From Tanytarsus gracilentus (lineage: Eukaryota; Arthropoda; Insecta; Diptera; Chironomidae): a stretch of 64,000 nucleotides of DNA. This document shows, one piece after another, positions 50,301-62,370 of this stretch. Every line of letters begins with the position of its first letter. Within the stretch, counting starts at the first letter, position 1. The position numbers and the translations under genes were made by a program. The stretch is taken from contig JAXRKN010000037.1 of the NCBI GenBank assembly GCA_038502055.1, positions 4,030,001 through 4,094,000 of the forward strand, written 5' to 3'. Under the pieces are notes generated by a model. It did no database searches and was not told the DNA's origin. It was given only the letters and a program-made list of their open reading frames with translations.

Positions 50301-53300
50301 GTTTCTGGAATTCAAAACAAATATTTGAGGAGCTGAAAGAAAAGTTTATTTAATATTTCTGTCGCTCCGTCTCAAATGACATTCACTCACTTACAATACT
50401 ACATTACTTACACACAATAATATTTGCTTTCAATCGTAATAGAGATTATTTCTTCAAGTAGCTGACTTCAGGGATTCAAAATAATCATTTGTATATAAAA
50501 AATAACTTTTATTCTTTTAAGTCTGACTCACAAAATTTTTTTCATCGGTTTCTCTTTTGATAAGAAAATTCTTATCGCTTTAGAAGGTGACAAAAATATT
50601 TTTAATAGATTTAAACCACTGGTTTGTGTGTGTCATTTTTTCAAGTATGTTTCAGTGCGCTATTCCGACTTTTCCATTTCATTATCGCAGTTGCTGTTAT
50701 TGTGTGTTCGACTCTTTATCGGTTTTCTGTTCTGTATAAAATTTTATTTGAAAAAATAATTTTAAACTCATTTTAGTTGAATTTTAAATCTTGCGCGTTG
50801 TGTGTAGCACTCAACAATTATTTATGTGCTTTTCAAAGTGATTTTTTGACCATCAAATATTTCGATCGTTGCATCATCATGACCAATTAATGCAATTAGT
50901 GTCAACAACTAAAAAAGTTTTTAACTATGTGAAAATCAATCAATTAAAGAAATTATTCCGCAGTTCATTGAACAATTTTTAAATGCAAAAAAAGTTTCCA
51001 AACCAATTAAAGAAGAAGAAAACATTAATTAAAATTCTTTCATAATTTAATTTGATGGGTGATCGAAGCAAAAGCAAGACGTATATATCGATTGAAAGGA
51101 AAAGTGCTTCTTAATCTCATTTCCTTGTGGTTAATTTATTCAAAGAAATTATTGCAAGGTCAATTTTGTCTGCGACCTTCCACTTTTCACTTGACCATGA
51201 GCACCAGTAACCACAACAACAATAGCGCGACGATAAATCGTAAATAAATCTTATACGACCGTTAAAAGCAGTGTGAATTGAAGACGTGACTTGAAAACTT
51301 TAAAAATGCAAATAAAAAGTCTCGTCAGTGACGCTTTATCATCGTCAAAAAATACATCGTCAACGCCATCAATGGGTCATTCGGTGAATGTAAATTATAG
51401 TGAAGAAATTCGGCCGGTTATGATTCGAAAGACACCGAAGTTTCCGTCACGTGAACGTCATTTAGCGATAAGAAGAAGAAAACCATCCAGTCCTGAGTCA
51501 CAAAAGTCTGAGTGTTTAAACATGAGCATCGATAGCGACGATGAATTGATTACGAGTGAAGAGTAAGACAACTTAAAATTTAAAACACTTTTAACTGCTG
51601 GGAAAATAAACACAAAATGTGATAAAAATTTGAGAAAAAAGATGAAAAAATCTGACGCGTGCCACGGCTAATTTTCTTAATTGAGCCAGCTCCTAAAATA
51701 TGAAAATTGCCAGACAACCCGCAAAATGCCTCTGATCAAATATTCTCCCAAGTTTAAGCCAGATCTGTAGATTTACACCAGAACTTAGATGATTTTTTAG
51801 TGTAACCCACGAAGTGGTGTAACACTTATATGCGCCTATTTCCGTCCGTCCGTCCGTCCTCCGTCCTCTTCTGTCTTCTGTTCCATCAGATCTCGCTCCT
51901 GAGATAGCTAGAGAATTCTAGTTTTCGCCAAATTGTAGGTCTATGAATTTAGATTCTGCAATTTTATGTATTATGAGTGTCATGACCACAGGTCGTGCCA
52001 TTGACAGCCCTAAATGCCTTTTTTCACACAAATTTCCTGTTATATGGCTTCATGTATGTCTTGAACTCGTATTTGTATCAGGAATCGAAAGGCATTGATG
52101 ATATTTGAGGAATTTCTATCATGGCCATCCAAGAGTGCCACCAATGTCCATCACGGCCGGCCAGTAGTGCCCCTAATGTCCATTTTTTAAAAGTATGGCT
52201 TCATGTACCTCGTTGAACTCGTAATTTCTTCAGGAATTATTAGCATTGATGATTTTTAAGAATGACCGTCACGGCCGGCCAGGAGTGTCCAAGGAATGCC
52301 ACTAATGTCCATTTTTTAAAAGTATCTTCATGTACCTCGTTGAACTCGGAATTTGACCAGGAATCGATTGCATGGATCTGAAAATGGACACTGTGGAAAA
52401 TGGACCGTGGAAAATACATGTGGAAAATGAAACATGTGGAAAATGGAAATGGTGAAAATGAACCAGTGGAAAATGGAACATAGTGCGAAATGGAACATAA
52501 TGTAAAATGAAAAACAGTGGAAAATGGAACACAGTGGAAAATGGAAAATATTGTAAAATGGAACACAGTGACAAATGGAACACAATGAAAATGGACATGG
52601 TGGAAAATGAAACACAGGGGAAATGTAACATAATTGAGAAATATTTTCCATAAGGCTTCCCTTTTGGCTTCTCCAAGGCTTCTTCATAGGACTTCCCCAT
52701 GTTACATTTCCAATACTGATCTGTTACAAGTGGGTTACACGGCAACACCCACGTGTGGGTTTTGAAACATTTTTTTGTATGTGTCTAATTTAGCAAACGA
52801 TTTTATGGTGCTCGGACATAAAACAACAAACTTTCAGCGCATTTTGTATATTTTTCTTTCATTAAAGACGTCAAACGGAATGGTTTGCGCAACACATTTC
52901 AGTTCTAAGTATAACGCTTTCCTGTTTTAGCATCTGTATAATTCTACAATAGAATTTGAAGGGATGTCGAAGGTAACGAAAAAAGTTTTAAAAATGTTTT
53001 TCGTTTAACTAAAATAAACAAATGTAAATTTTTCGATGTAACAAAAACATTAATTTAATTTTTTGCTATGAAAACTCCTCTGGAAGAAGTGTCAAAGTCT
53101 TCTTCTTTTATCAACACATTTCATTCTTCAAAAAGCTTTTTAAATCCCTCTCACTTGTATCTTTTTTTCGAAAAACGTCTTGAAAATATAACAAGATGAT
53201 AATGGCAATAACGAGTCTACTCAAGTAACAGAACATGAGATCAAAGACGATCGGAAAATCATAAAAGAAGACGCGAGACGCGTGTGCATAAAAGATGAAT

Positions 53301-56300
53301 ATTGTTGAGAATGTAAACAAAAGAAAAATTGCTGAGAGTAATTTTTCACGTGTTTTAATACGAGAATGAGAGAATAAAGAGAGAAAAATGAGAGACAAAC
53401 GAAGCAACAATGTGGCAAAAGTGTCATGCTTACAAAAATATTTCCTCTCATTTGCTTTTATGAGTTGAATTTTCACAGATACAAAAAAAACTATGGTTTC
53501 ACCCTAGTGTTGGTGATTGGCAATAAACTATTACAGGCAGTGTAGATTTTCCGCTCATGAAAATATTTTATATCTATTCTGCTTCTCAGTTGCGATTTTT
53601 TTTCACAACACGCTCGCTTAGAGAAATGCCGTCCAATATAAATTCGAGCTCAATTCATTACTGTTTCGGCGTTCGTGTAGAGTGGTCGAATTTTTATTTT
53701 TTCAAAATTTAAAATTAAACACTATAAAAAGTTGTGTGATAAGAGAATAATATTTGCGAGTTATACATTGTGTGGTTTTTAAAAAAGATTTTTTTTTGTT
53801 AAGAGGTGAAATTTTAAAGTGAAATTATTTTATCAAAACTCAGATAATAAATAAATTGCATTCAATTTTTTTTTCTGAGTTAGTCATAAATCAAGGTGGA
53901 ATGTTTGAGCGCACGATTATGCGATAACACTGCTATCATCATATGAAAAAAATATTAAAACGCAATTTTTGGCACATTGGTGCTATTTTTATCATCTAAT
54001 GAATGACATTATCACTATGCTAAGCTAAAAAATATTGAAAAGATGATAAGCGCCAATATTCGCACATTTGATTTGCTAACGAATTGAGATTGCGACACTC
54101 GATGATCATGAAACACTTTTAAGTGCGTTAGTTATTTTCATTCAAGTTCAATGCCGATATAGAGAACTTCGGCGATGATGACATGTTGATCTTAATCTCG
54201 TAAAGTAATTTTTCAATTAGCTTCCATTAAATTAATAAACGTCGACACTTTTAAATGTGAAAAGAGCAATTAGATCTAGTCAGTTTATGATGTGTCATAT
54301 TTTCTATAAAGATCTGTTAGTAAAGTATTTTTTGCCTTTTAATCAAACACGATCTGCCGATGATTAATTGAAGTTTTTATAATTACTGATTCCGCCGTAA
54401 ACACACCTCAGAGGCAGAAATCAAAAACTTTTAATTTTCTCTCCAAATTTTTATTCGTTGCCTCTTAAAATTCCTCAACTCTATGAATGAAAACTTTTTC
54501 TATAACAAAAGTTTGTTTAATATTTTTGCGGTGTGTAAAAACGTGACCGGCACTATGCTCGCGCAATATAAATGTATATTTTGAGAAATAAATATTTTAG
54601 TAAGGAATTTTTAGAGGTGCTTCAAACATATCCGATAAAATTGTGAACTCGAGCGGATGCACTCATGAAGATCTGTTTACCTTTAACCTTTATAATAAGC
54701 ATTTTATTTGACGTCACTTTGAAAAAAAAATAGCAGAAAAAATTTTGTTTGAGAAGTTTTCCTTTGAATGAAAATTACAATCAACTTTTTCACACTTTGT
54801 GTTCACATTAGCGAAAAGAAATATTTCTCTCTTTTAAATGGCTATAAAAGTCTTTTAAAATTACCCATAAATAATCTCCTGTAGCTTCAGTGCAACGTGA
54901 ATTTGGCAAAGAAGAGGATTTTTGTTTGTGAAGTAAAAATTGGAAATTTTAACCTCCTTTATTGGTGGAATGAACAATCAACGAAGTTTTCGTTGTGCAA
55001 AAGTGCAAAAAAATTTTCTTAAAATGAAAATATTTGCATAAACTTCGGTAAGGTCAATTTTCTTGAGGTATTTAACTCATTTATATTTAAATACTCCCAC
55101 TTTTATTAAGATTCAAAAATGTCTACTGAATTTTTCACTCAAGCTCAAAGTAATTTTATGATGTGAAAATTAATCAAGTAGAAAGAAGAAGAAAATTATG
55201 AAGAGAGAAAATTTATACGACAATTTTAATTTTCGCGTTGTCACAATAAAAATCAGAGAAAAAACTGTCGTGAAATGAAAATTGTGAGAAAATTTATTTT
55301 AACGCAAACGACAGATGTTTTTTTGAAAGATGCTAATAAAAATTTTTTTAGTAAAAAGAAGAAAAGAAAATTTTGGACGATATTAGTTTTTACTTCAGAA
55401 GCGTGTTTCAATTTTTTCACGGTCACTTCCTTGCAGTCGTAAATTTTAAAAGGAAAATTTTCACCTCCGACCATGCGTGTGTTAACACAAAAGTTAACAT
55501 AATTTTTTTTATTCTTAGAGAAGAGAGATATGAAGGGGTGTATTGCGTCATAAAATTAGAGAACGATAATGATCTAAATGGAAATCATAAATGGCCATCT
55601 ACGTCGATGTCGTCAAACGAAGCATGTTAATTTTAATGAAGTGATACTATAAAAAGAAACGATGTAAAAAGTCGACCGGCAAAAATAATATCAGAAAATA
55701 AGCCAAAGAAAATTTATAAGAAAAAATAGTCAATTGTGATAGCTCGGGCATAAAAAAAATTATAAAATGTTAGATTGTCCGTTGAGTAAGGACACTGAGG
55801 CTCTCAACAGTCCGCTCCGATATTCCTGCATAAAAGTATTAAATTTATATTGTAAAGTCTTCAATCAACAAGAGATTTTCGACCTGATTGTGAGGTAAAT
55901 TAAGTGAATTTGCTCTTTAAATATGTGTCGACCTTCAACTTGAAAGCTTAATCTTTTCGATGTGCAAACCTAACGATCAAATTGTGTGCTCAATGTCAAT
56001 ACGTCACCTTCATCGCCTGATCGAATCCTATCGATATCCTTTTCATGCGATGAATGGTGATGATGATGAGCCCATAATTTCTTGCTAACCTTTAAATTTT
56101 ATGAACCAAATGAACTTTTCGAAAGGCTTGGCTAATTTTATACTCATTTTGTGGCCAAAGAAAATAGCTGCAAGAAAATTTTTTATGTTCTTTTCTTTTT
56201 TGTATGCTTTTATCACTTTGCTAATCGTTCACAGACAGTGAATTATTGATTTTTACCTTGCTCATCCTTTCACAAATGTAACAAAGAGCAGCAAGTGGAA

Positions 56301-57308
56301 AATTAACTGTCCATGAATCTTGCGATGGAAATTTTAAAAATTATTTTAATTTTTTCACGCTTGATTTTTAAATTAACAAAAATATGCACTACTGTTACTG
56401 TCAATCGAGACAAATCCTACATAATATTAATTGATAATCTTTTAATTAATTCGAAACATAGGAAAACGTGTCAGGCATGCAAGTGTCCCCGTGAAAATCA
56501 TGAGATTTATCATGAGCAACTGCAAAATGTGAAAGATAGGCTTGGCGTTAAGCTCGACAGCACGAAAACATCACAGATCGATCCGAAAAAATTAGGATAC
56601 ACGTGGTCACCACCTGGAGTAAGAGCTTGAGAAAAGTTTTAAAGTAACATGACTAAAATTTTATTTTTTTAAAATTAGATTTTGACATCGAGTAAAATTC
56701 AAAGATATTTTGACCTGTTGCCCACAGAAAAAGTGCCTAAAATTGGTTCCAGTGGCGAAAAGTTTCGCGATAAGCAGCTATCCATTCAACTGCCACGTCA
56801 GGATTTAACAATTAATTACTGTAAGCATGTCGATGTTGAGAGCAGAGCATCATACGATGATTTCATTGCCGTGAGAAATGAGCTTGCACTCGATGTTGGC
56901 TTCGTGAAAGACGCGCAGGCATCTGGAAAATGTCCAACGTGCAATGAGGCCGTCAATCAGGGTGAAATGTGTGTTAATGCACCGAAGCTTAGCGATGACG
57001 TGAGTTTAGAAATATTTGCATTAAATATTAATTTTCTAACTCATGAAAATGTTTGCAACCTTCGCGCAACATTGTTACGAAAATTGATTGCAAAACTCAT
57101 GAAAGAACTCAATTAATTTCTCAATTCAATTTTTCCCTCTCGCTTTTATCACTTCAATTTTCAGATAAATTTTCATCCACGCTGCTTCTCATGTACGGTG
57201 TGTCAAGAGTTGCTAGTCGATTTAACATATTGCGTGTACGAAGGAAAAATTTATTGCGAACGGCATTATGCTGAAAACCTGAAACCACGTTGCCACTCTT
57301 GTGATGAG
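41263..57308 (+). CDS. Lmpt: PET-LIM domain protein, Limpet-like (3' part beyond the window)
   Basis: Exons by frame and splice sites: 41263-41358 (starts MLTISASETLVSDFTD), 47260-47345, 56462-56618, 56679-56999 and 57165-57308; phases 0, 2, 0, 0 and 0. The product has a PET domain: ECENCPSQCPGFKAHEWR, KTCQACKCPRENHEI, LGYTWSPPG, YFDLLPTEKVP, GSSGEKFRDKQL, then LIM1: CPTC...HPRCFSC..C, ELLVDLTYC, YCERHYAENLKPRC, CDE. The gene then runs off at a GTGAGT donor. The PET wording (KTCQACKCPRENHE, YTWSPPG) fits insect Limpet better than Prickle or Testin; family knowledge suggests about five more LIM domains downstream, none of which is found up to 62370. Cytoskeletal/nuclear LIM adaptor. First introns of 5.9 and 9.1 kb are large for this genome. 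PET-LIM is certain; Limpet is probable. Confidence 0.8.
41363..41390. repeat. (GT)14 microsatellite abutting a splice donor
   Basis: 28 bases of perfect GT dinucleotide starting four bases inside the first intron of the PET-LIM gene. Confidence 0.95.
44234..44239 (-). terminator. Poly(A) signal of the nested gene
   Basis: TTTATT on the plus strand, about 60 bases past the stop codon. Confidence 0.45.
44301..45745 (-). CDS. Nested antisense gene, basic Ser/Arg-rich protein of unknown function
   Basis: Two exons on the minus strand, 45367-45745 and 44301-45196 (phase 1, donor GTGAGT, acceptor TTTTTAG), 424 residues, starting MYNRIHNNYDTN and ending SYQQSFFVPM. It lies wholly inside the first intron of the PET-LIM gene and is transcribed the other way. 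AATAAA on the minus strand at 44234-44239 fits its 3' end. No signal peptide or membrane segment; rich in Ser, Arg, Lys and Asn and probably disordered, with short basic-hydrophobic patches (SFIRKIEKNLWKRRDSKKE, SKNIFNLISGGGRKS). Coding potential is supported by two frame-consistent exons with no internal stop over 1275 bases of AT-rich DNA. I do not recognise the family. Confidence 0.75.
45746..47259. other. Rest of PET-LIM intron 1 and nested-gene upstream region
   Basis: Contains a small perfect stem-loop (45851-45868, TAGTCGC-AAAA-GCGACTA), CT repeats near 46551-46562, GA repeats near 46920-46931 and a bulged hairpin (47169-47203) 55 bp before the acceptor of PET-LIM exon 2. No convincing exon. 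Confidence 0.5.
47346..51305 (+). other. PET-LIM intron 2, left part
   Basis: AT-rich, with no recognised coding exon. A perfect 14-bp hairpin lies at 49203-49243. The stretch 50700-51300 probably holds the promoter and 5' UTR of the alternative first exon at 51306, including a 16-codon upstream ORF starting at 51197 (MSTSNHNNNSATINRK). Confidence 0.5.
49203..49243. repeat. Perfect 14-bp stem-loop
   Basis: CTTATATACTTTTA (49203-49216) and TAAAAGTATATAAG (49230-49243) are exact reverse complements around a 13-nt loop, in an intron. Confidence 0.8.
51306..51562 (+). CDS. Lmpt: Candidate alternative first coding exon of the PET-LIM gene
   Basis: ATG at 51306 opens 86 codons (MQIKSLVSDALSSSKNTSS..., RKTPKFPSRERHLAIRRRK, ending DDELITSEE) before TAA. 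The TAA overlaps a donor, GA|GTAAGA at 51562/51563. Splicing there leaves phase 2, exactly the phase of the acceptor at 56462, and would continue as EEKTCQACKC into the PET domain. This isoform would lack the CPGF part encoded at 47260. If unspliced it is a short basic Ser-rich protein. The phase match is seen; the isoform is inferred. Confidence 0.5.
51800..52740. mobile_element. Inverted-repeat-bounded, repeat-rich element (MITE-like)
   Basis: Bounded by GTGTAACCCAC (51800-51810) and its exact reverse complement GTGGGTTACAC (52730-52740). Inside, in order: a CCGT tetranucleotide run (51842-51866); two to three copies of a ~130-150 bp direct repeat (starting near 52043, 52195 and 52324), each with GGCTTCATGTA-type start and a GGCCGGCC palindrome (52155-52162, 52273-52280); and a ~17-bp minisatellite based on GTGGAAAATGGAACACA (about 52376-52640). 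Base composition is less AT-rich than the flanks. The overlapping open frames here are by-products of the minisatellite. No transposase gene; no clear target-site duplication seen. Confidence 0.65.
52376..52640. repeat. ~17-bp minisatellite, unit close to GTGGAAAATGGAACACA
   Basis: About 15 degenerate copies in tandem, 14-20 bp each, inside the element at 51800-52740. Confidence 0.85.
52741..55766 (+). other. PET-LIM intron 2, middle part
   Basis: AT-rich. Near 53640-53690 an initiator-like TCATTA followed by GGCGTTCGTGT resembles an insect downstream-promoter arrangement; a full CRE lies at 54709-54716. No coding exon recognised before 55767. Confidence 0.4.
55767..55894 (+). CDS. Lmpt: Second candidate alternative first coding exon of the PET-LIM gene
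   Basis: ATG at 55767 opens 42 codons plus two bases (MLDCPLSKDTEALNSPLRYS, ..., NQQEIFDLIV) up to donor AG|GTAAAT. It ends in phase 2 and would join the acceptor at 56462 as R-KTCQACKC, the same junction residue as the canonical exon at 47260. Its 128 bases are too short for an ORF scan. Coding status rests on open frame, donor and phase only. Confidence 0.4.
55895..56461 (+). other. Intron segment before the PET exon
   Basis: 567 bp, AT-rich, ending in CGAAACATAG acceptor. The plus-strand open frame that enters the exon from upstream is the exon's read-through into intron sequence. Confidence 0.6.
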
Positions 57309-60300
57309 GTGAGTGAAATTTCAATTTAGCCATTTATTTTAAAATAGCACAATTTATTGTGCAAATATATAAAATCTAAATTAGTGGAAATTTTGATATG
57401 TTTTACAAATTGCATACGTCGAAGGCGAAAGTCCATGACTGATATCCAAATTGATAATTTTTAAAGTTTTGTGGAAATTTCCATTTTGCCACTAATTGCT
57501 TCAAAATATCTTTTTCATCGTGAAATGACCAACATGATTCGACCGAAAAACAGGAAATTGTTAATTGAAAATTCAAAATTAATTACCATGCGAGTGAGAG
57601 AAAACGTTAATGTTAGTTCGATAGATAAAGTTGGCGGGGAGTGTGAGAGAGAAAACAAACAAGGGAATGTCGTCTTTCCTCTCTATTGCCGCCATGAAAT
57701 TTCCTGGCTTTATTTTATAACAAAAACCAATTAATTTTTATGGCGTGACTCATTATCAATTAAATTAAATGTGAGCGATTTACTTGAAGGAAAAGGAAGA
57801 AGCCACGCAAATGGCAATAAAATAACAAATGGCTAATGGCCACAGACAGATCGCATATTTTTCTGTTTCGTTTAAACGGCTTGTCGTCAAGCTTGAATTT
57901 TTTCATGCAAAATTTTGGTCTTGAACTTTCAAGGAAAAGCCAAAAAAGGAAAGGAAAATTTCAATTTTACTGACGCGCTCTATTTTTAGCGAAAGCCACG
58001 CAGAAGAGAGTGAGAGATGAACAAAAAGGGTCTCATGAGAAATTTAGAATCATAAACTCGGCTTTAATGGCATTAAAATGTCAACGCGCAGCTATCTTGG
58101 AGCATAAATGTAATGAGGTTTACGTGGTGGTGGCGGTAGAACAGCAGACTTTGAGTTCATATCAATTACTTTTATGATTTAAATTTTGTAATTTCTTAAA
58201 ATGCATCATAAACTCCTCAGATGCTAAAAATATCATTTTTGATTGCAAAAAAAATTTAAATTTGTCTCACTTAATTTTCATAATGGGAAAAAAGGAATAA
58301 AAATTTTGCGAATAAGATAAAATTTGCATAATCGTTTCGTTGGGATAAATTGAATAATTTTATGAAAAAATTTAAGCTTTACAGCATGACATTAAGTTGT
58401 ATGTATATATATATGTATAAGCTTTGTGAAAATTTATGGACACGATAGTAGTAAAATTTATCGCTATCTATATTTTCCTCGCCTCATTTTCAAATTATAT
58501 TTAGGACACCAGGAATATCTTTATAAGAGGAGGAGATTAATGTAGGTTAATGGGATTCAACAAGAATTATTCATTGGGACATTAAGTCAATATCTTGTGA
58601 CGTAGAAAAATCCTTGCGATTAAAGTGCTTTTTTAAAGCCGGTATTTATCATTTCATCTCTCAAGGAAGTCAAAGTAATGAGACAAAAATCCTTCAATAA
58701 ATTTAATCGCTTGCAAAATTTCCACTTTTTGCCTCTTCATCTCTAAATTGTTAACACTGTCCCTCGCTCTTATCATCATCCCTTTTGAATGTTATATGAA
58801 GTGAGAATAATTTCACTAAAAGGTCTCTCGACGGCTGGAAAGAAAATGTCTTAAAAATAGAACCTAATAATGTGGCGCGAAGACGAAGGTTTGATAAGCG
58901 AAAGAGGATACTGCGAAAATGCCAACATCACAAAATTTATTAGAAACTCGACCGCAGTCAATTCAATATAGCATATTTTAAAAAGAAATCCATGACGTAA
59001 ACTATTGAAATTTAGCAAGAAATTCAATTTGGTTCATTTTAATAAACTTTTCACTTCCACTCCATTTGAGAAATAAAAGGAAGGAAAATTTGTAAACGTC
59101 ATAAACAGCGAACGTAAAACGTAATAGCGTAAATATATTCGCTCAAAACTTCCCTTAGTCTTTCTGTCGGGAAATTTGAAAATTTAAAACTTTCTAGTAA
59201 ATTTTTATGTTTCAATGATTTATTTATTTTTGGATGTGTCATGATAATTTGCAGTAATAAAATCATGACATTCAGCATAAATTGAAAGTGACATAAAGAG
59301 GTCAAGAAAGAACATAATAATGCATTTTAAGGAGTGAATTTCCGCTTGAATATTCATTCTTGGTGCTAATCGCACATTAACTAAACATCCGGTCAAATGA
59401 GGGATGATATTGATAGTCATGATAGTGACACACCTAACGAAATGGAAAAAGGAAGAGAAGTGAAAATTGATTTTCATTTCATTATTTCTCTACCACGCGC
59501 GCATAGCGACACATAATCAGACCAGAATCGAATGCCGTCGCAGTTCATTTATCTTATCCATGCTGTCCATTTTTAAGAGGGTAAAGCTATATATGGGCTT
59601 GGCGAAGGAAGTTTCGGGAGTTCATAAAAATGTATGTGAACGTATCTGGCATCACGTAGACACGTTCCGACCATAAAGCCGGAAAAATCGATGCTGATGA
59701 TGACACTTTCCTTATGACTCTGACATCACCCATCACCACACACGAATGCGGAGCATCTTTTCCCTTTCACTTCAATGTAGCGCAACGAACAACATGAAAG
59801 CTTGCTTGACTACCAAACCACATTAAACATTACCACACTGTCGCTCGTGTTGTTGTCGCGCGCAACATACACAAAAAATTCCATGCGATGCGAGGAAAAT
59901 CTGTGAGAGGAAAATTTTTGTGTTACTAGTTTTATGACGATACTCATTACATGCTGACACAGTTTACGTTTCCCTCCCGGAGTTTTAAGTAAACGAAGAT
60001 ATTTGCGGTGTCGATTTTCGGATACTCGTGTTTGACGTGTTTCAGTGAAAATTTAATTAAGAAGAAAAAAGTTTTTAATTGAAAAAATTCAAACAGATTT
60101 TTTTAGTGATAGCAAAAAATATTTTTGCAATTGAATGCAACACTAAAAGAACATTGCAAGTTGAGGTTGTAATCTGGTTGATTGTTTACGTCTATTTAAG
60201 GTAATTGCACGTTTTGTACAAAGTTGTTGAGGCACATTTTATAGAGCAACTCTCGAAAAGTTTTTTCTTGGAAGTTTATAAAACATTTTAAGCCGCACTT

Positions 60301-62370
60301 AAGGCGATGGATTCAGAGGATTGTTTGTGATTTATTTTATTTTACGTGGTAATGTCAAGCAGGTTAGACTTTAACAAAAAAGAAACATTTCACGAGGTTC
60401 AGTTAAAAAATAATTTTTTTTGAGAATTACCAAAAAACTTTTTCAATAAATTTTTTATTATTGATTTTAAACCGCGAGGATTTTCGTCGAACCCATTAAA
60501 ATCAATCGGCGACAAATGTGCGAGTTAAAATTGTGTTTTAATATTTTTGGCACGCACCCGTGACTATTGACAATTTACAGTCACATTCGCTAAACATAAA
60601 AATAAATTTTCTTTTAGATGCATCTTTCCGAAGCGATGTTGTGATTATTAATAAATCCTTCGTTCGTGTGTGTTTTTGACTGTCTTAAATATTTAATGTG
60701 TTTTTTCTTCTAAAATTCTCATTGGAACGATCGAGGACAAATGTCACGCTGTTCAGTTCTATCGCTGCTGGCACAAGTCTCATGACATACATTTCACTTG
60801 CGTTTTGAACTTTTATTTTGGCTTTTAAAACGGAAATATTTTCACTTTATGCGACATAAATCTGCATAATCTAATTATAAAATCCTCTCATGTACGTATC
60901 TCGTTTAGCGACAAAACTCGTGTCAGAAATTAACGGAGTTATTTCCGTCTAGAGAATGTTCCTCTTATTACTTTGGAGGAATACAGAAAAAAAATCTTTT
61001 ATGCTGCTCTGTAGAACGCAGAAATTGATGAGCTTAAAGAAAATTCCGAAGATACTTTCAAGAAATTTTTTTAAAAGTTTTTATATTTAAATGAAATTTT
61101 TCAATTACTTTCACTTGGGTTCGCTTATTTTAATTAAAATATTGAGTTATTGTTTTTTAGATGTTTGTTTTTAATCAATTAAATTATTTATGCTCTGTGT
61201 GAACTTTTTCTATTAAAAAGTAAAAATTGGATTAATTAATGAGTTAATTTTTTAAAATAATTTACGTGTTTAAAAAAATTAAATTGATTCTGTCAAAATT
61301 TTGTAACATCAAGAAGTATCAGAAAATTACCCAACCATATTAATCTATCAAAATTTATCTGATATCCCATATTTCATAATTTTTAATGCTTAATATCATT
61401 TAGGATTTAAAGTAAAAGTTCATCATCATCATCATATGAGCTTTTGGCAACAGACTCATTCTGTTTCGATGAATCTTAACATTTAATTAAATATTTTTTA
61501 AAGGGTCCATAAAATGATAACGATGATGACGATAGAATGAGAAAGAGGTTGTTGATGATTGAATTTAAAGAGATTGACTACCAACACATGTAACGCTGAT
61601 AACTTTTTTCACATATGTACACACATTTTTTTGATATCGCAAACGCTTGAATGAATTATTGCCCTCACCGACTCATATCATTCCCTCGAATTGCCTTCTG
61701 TTTGCGTTTGCTACTCAACCGTACACAATTAAAGACTGAATGATAATTTTAGCGAAAAAGAAAAATCTCGTCACGAGAAATCCATTTTCGTTTGTAGAAT
61801 TTACAATTTTTTGTGTATCAGTTTATTTTAGCGAAGCGTTGCCTAAAGGTCAAACCGCGGTGGTCGCGACAATTAATCGATTGATTTCGCGCGAGACGTT
61901 AAAATAATCGAAAAAAGTAATTTGAGTGAGAGAGAAGCAATTAAAAGTGTCAGTGCTCGGTTTCGTATAGTTTTGTTCCGTTGTGTTCGAGTCGATGAAT
62001 AAGAAATGTCAATAAATCAACCGAGGTAGTTTCATTACCTCGACATTCGCATTTGAAAAAAAAGAGAGTGAGTGTCGAATTTAAGTGAAATGCATTTGCG
62101 AAATAATCATTTCAAGTTAATCGCTGCGAGAAATCGAACGGGATAAGAAAAAAGAATTTTCCTCGGATGAAAATTTCTTTCACTTTCTTTCCTCCTGAGT
62201 CATCATAATTTGTGTAATCTATTTTTTTTTCGACTGACATATTCGCGACGTGTGACAAAATATCGCTCAAAAGTTAAGAAAAGTAAGGAAAAGATTACGA
62301 GAAAATTTATTTTTTCTCCATCGATTATGCAATAACGAGAGACGCGTGCGGAAAAAGCGAGAAAAGTGCG
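57309..62370 (+). other. 5-kb stretch without recognised exons after LIM1
   Basis: Starts with GTGAGT, the donor of the LIM1 exon. I searched for Cys/His-rich LIM exons and found none. AT-rich with a TA microsatellite near 58403-58415. The right part (61950-62370) is likely 5' UTR of the next coding exon. Confidence 0.55.
61950..61955 (+). promoter_or_regulatory. Candidate initiator for the exon at 62371
   Basis: TCAGTG, followed by TCGGTTTCGTATAG and GTTCGAGTCG, resembling arthropod initiator/downstream elements, 420 bp upstream of the ATG. Confidence 0.25.

Noticed and set aside
52240..52748. Three overlapping minus-strand open frames rich in Phe, His and Ser (about 108-148 codons)
   Set aside because: They are different frames of the same 17-bp minisatellite within the inverted-repeat element; repeats without stops create open frames by chance.
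59467..59676. 69-codon plus-strand ORF
   Set aside because: No recognisable features, no poly(A) signal or promoter arrangement, and length expected by chance in 5 kb of intergenic DNA.
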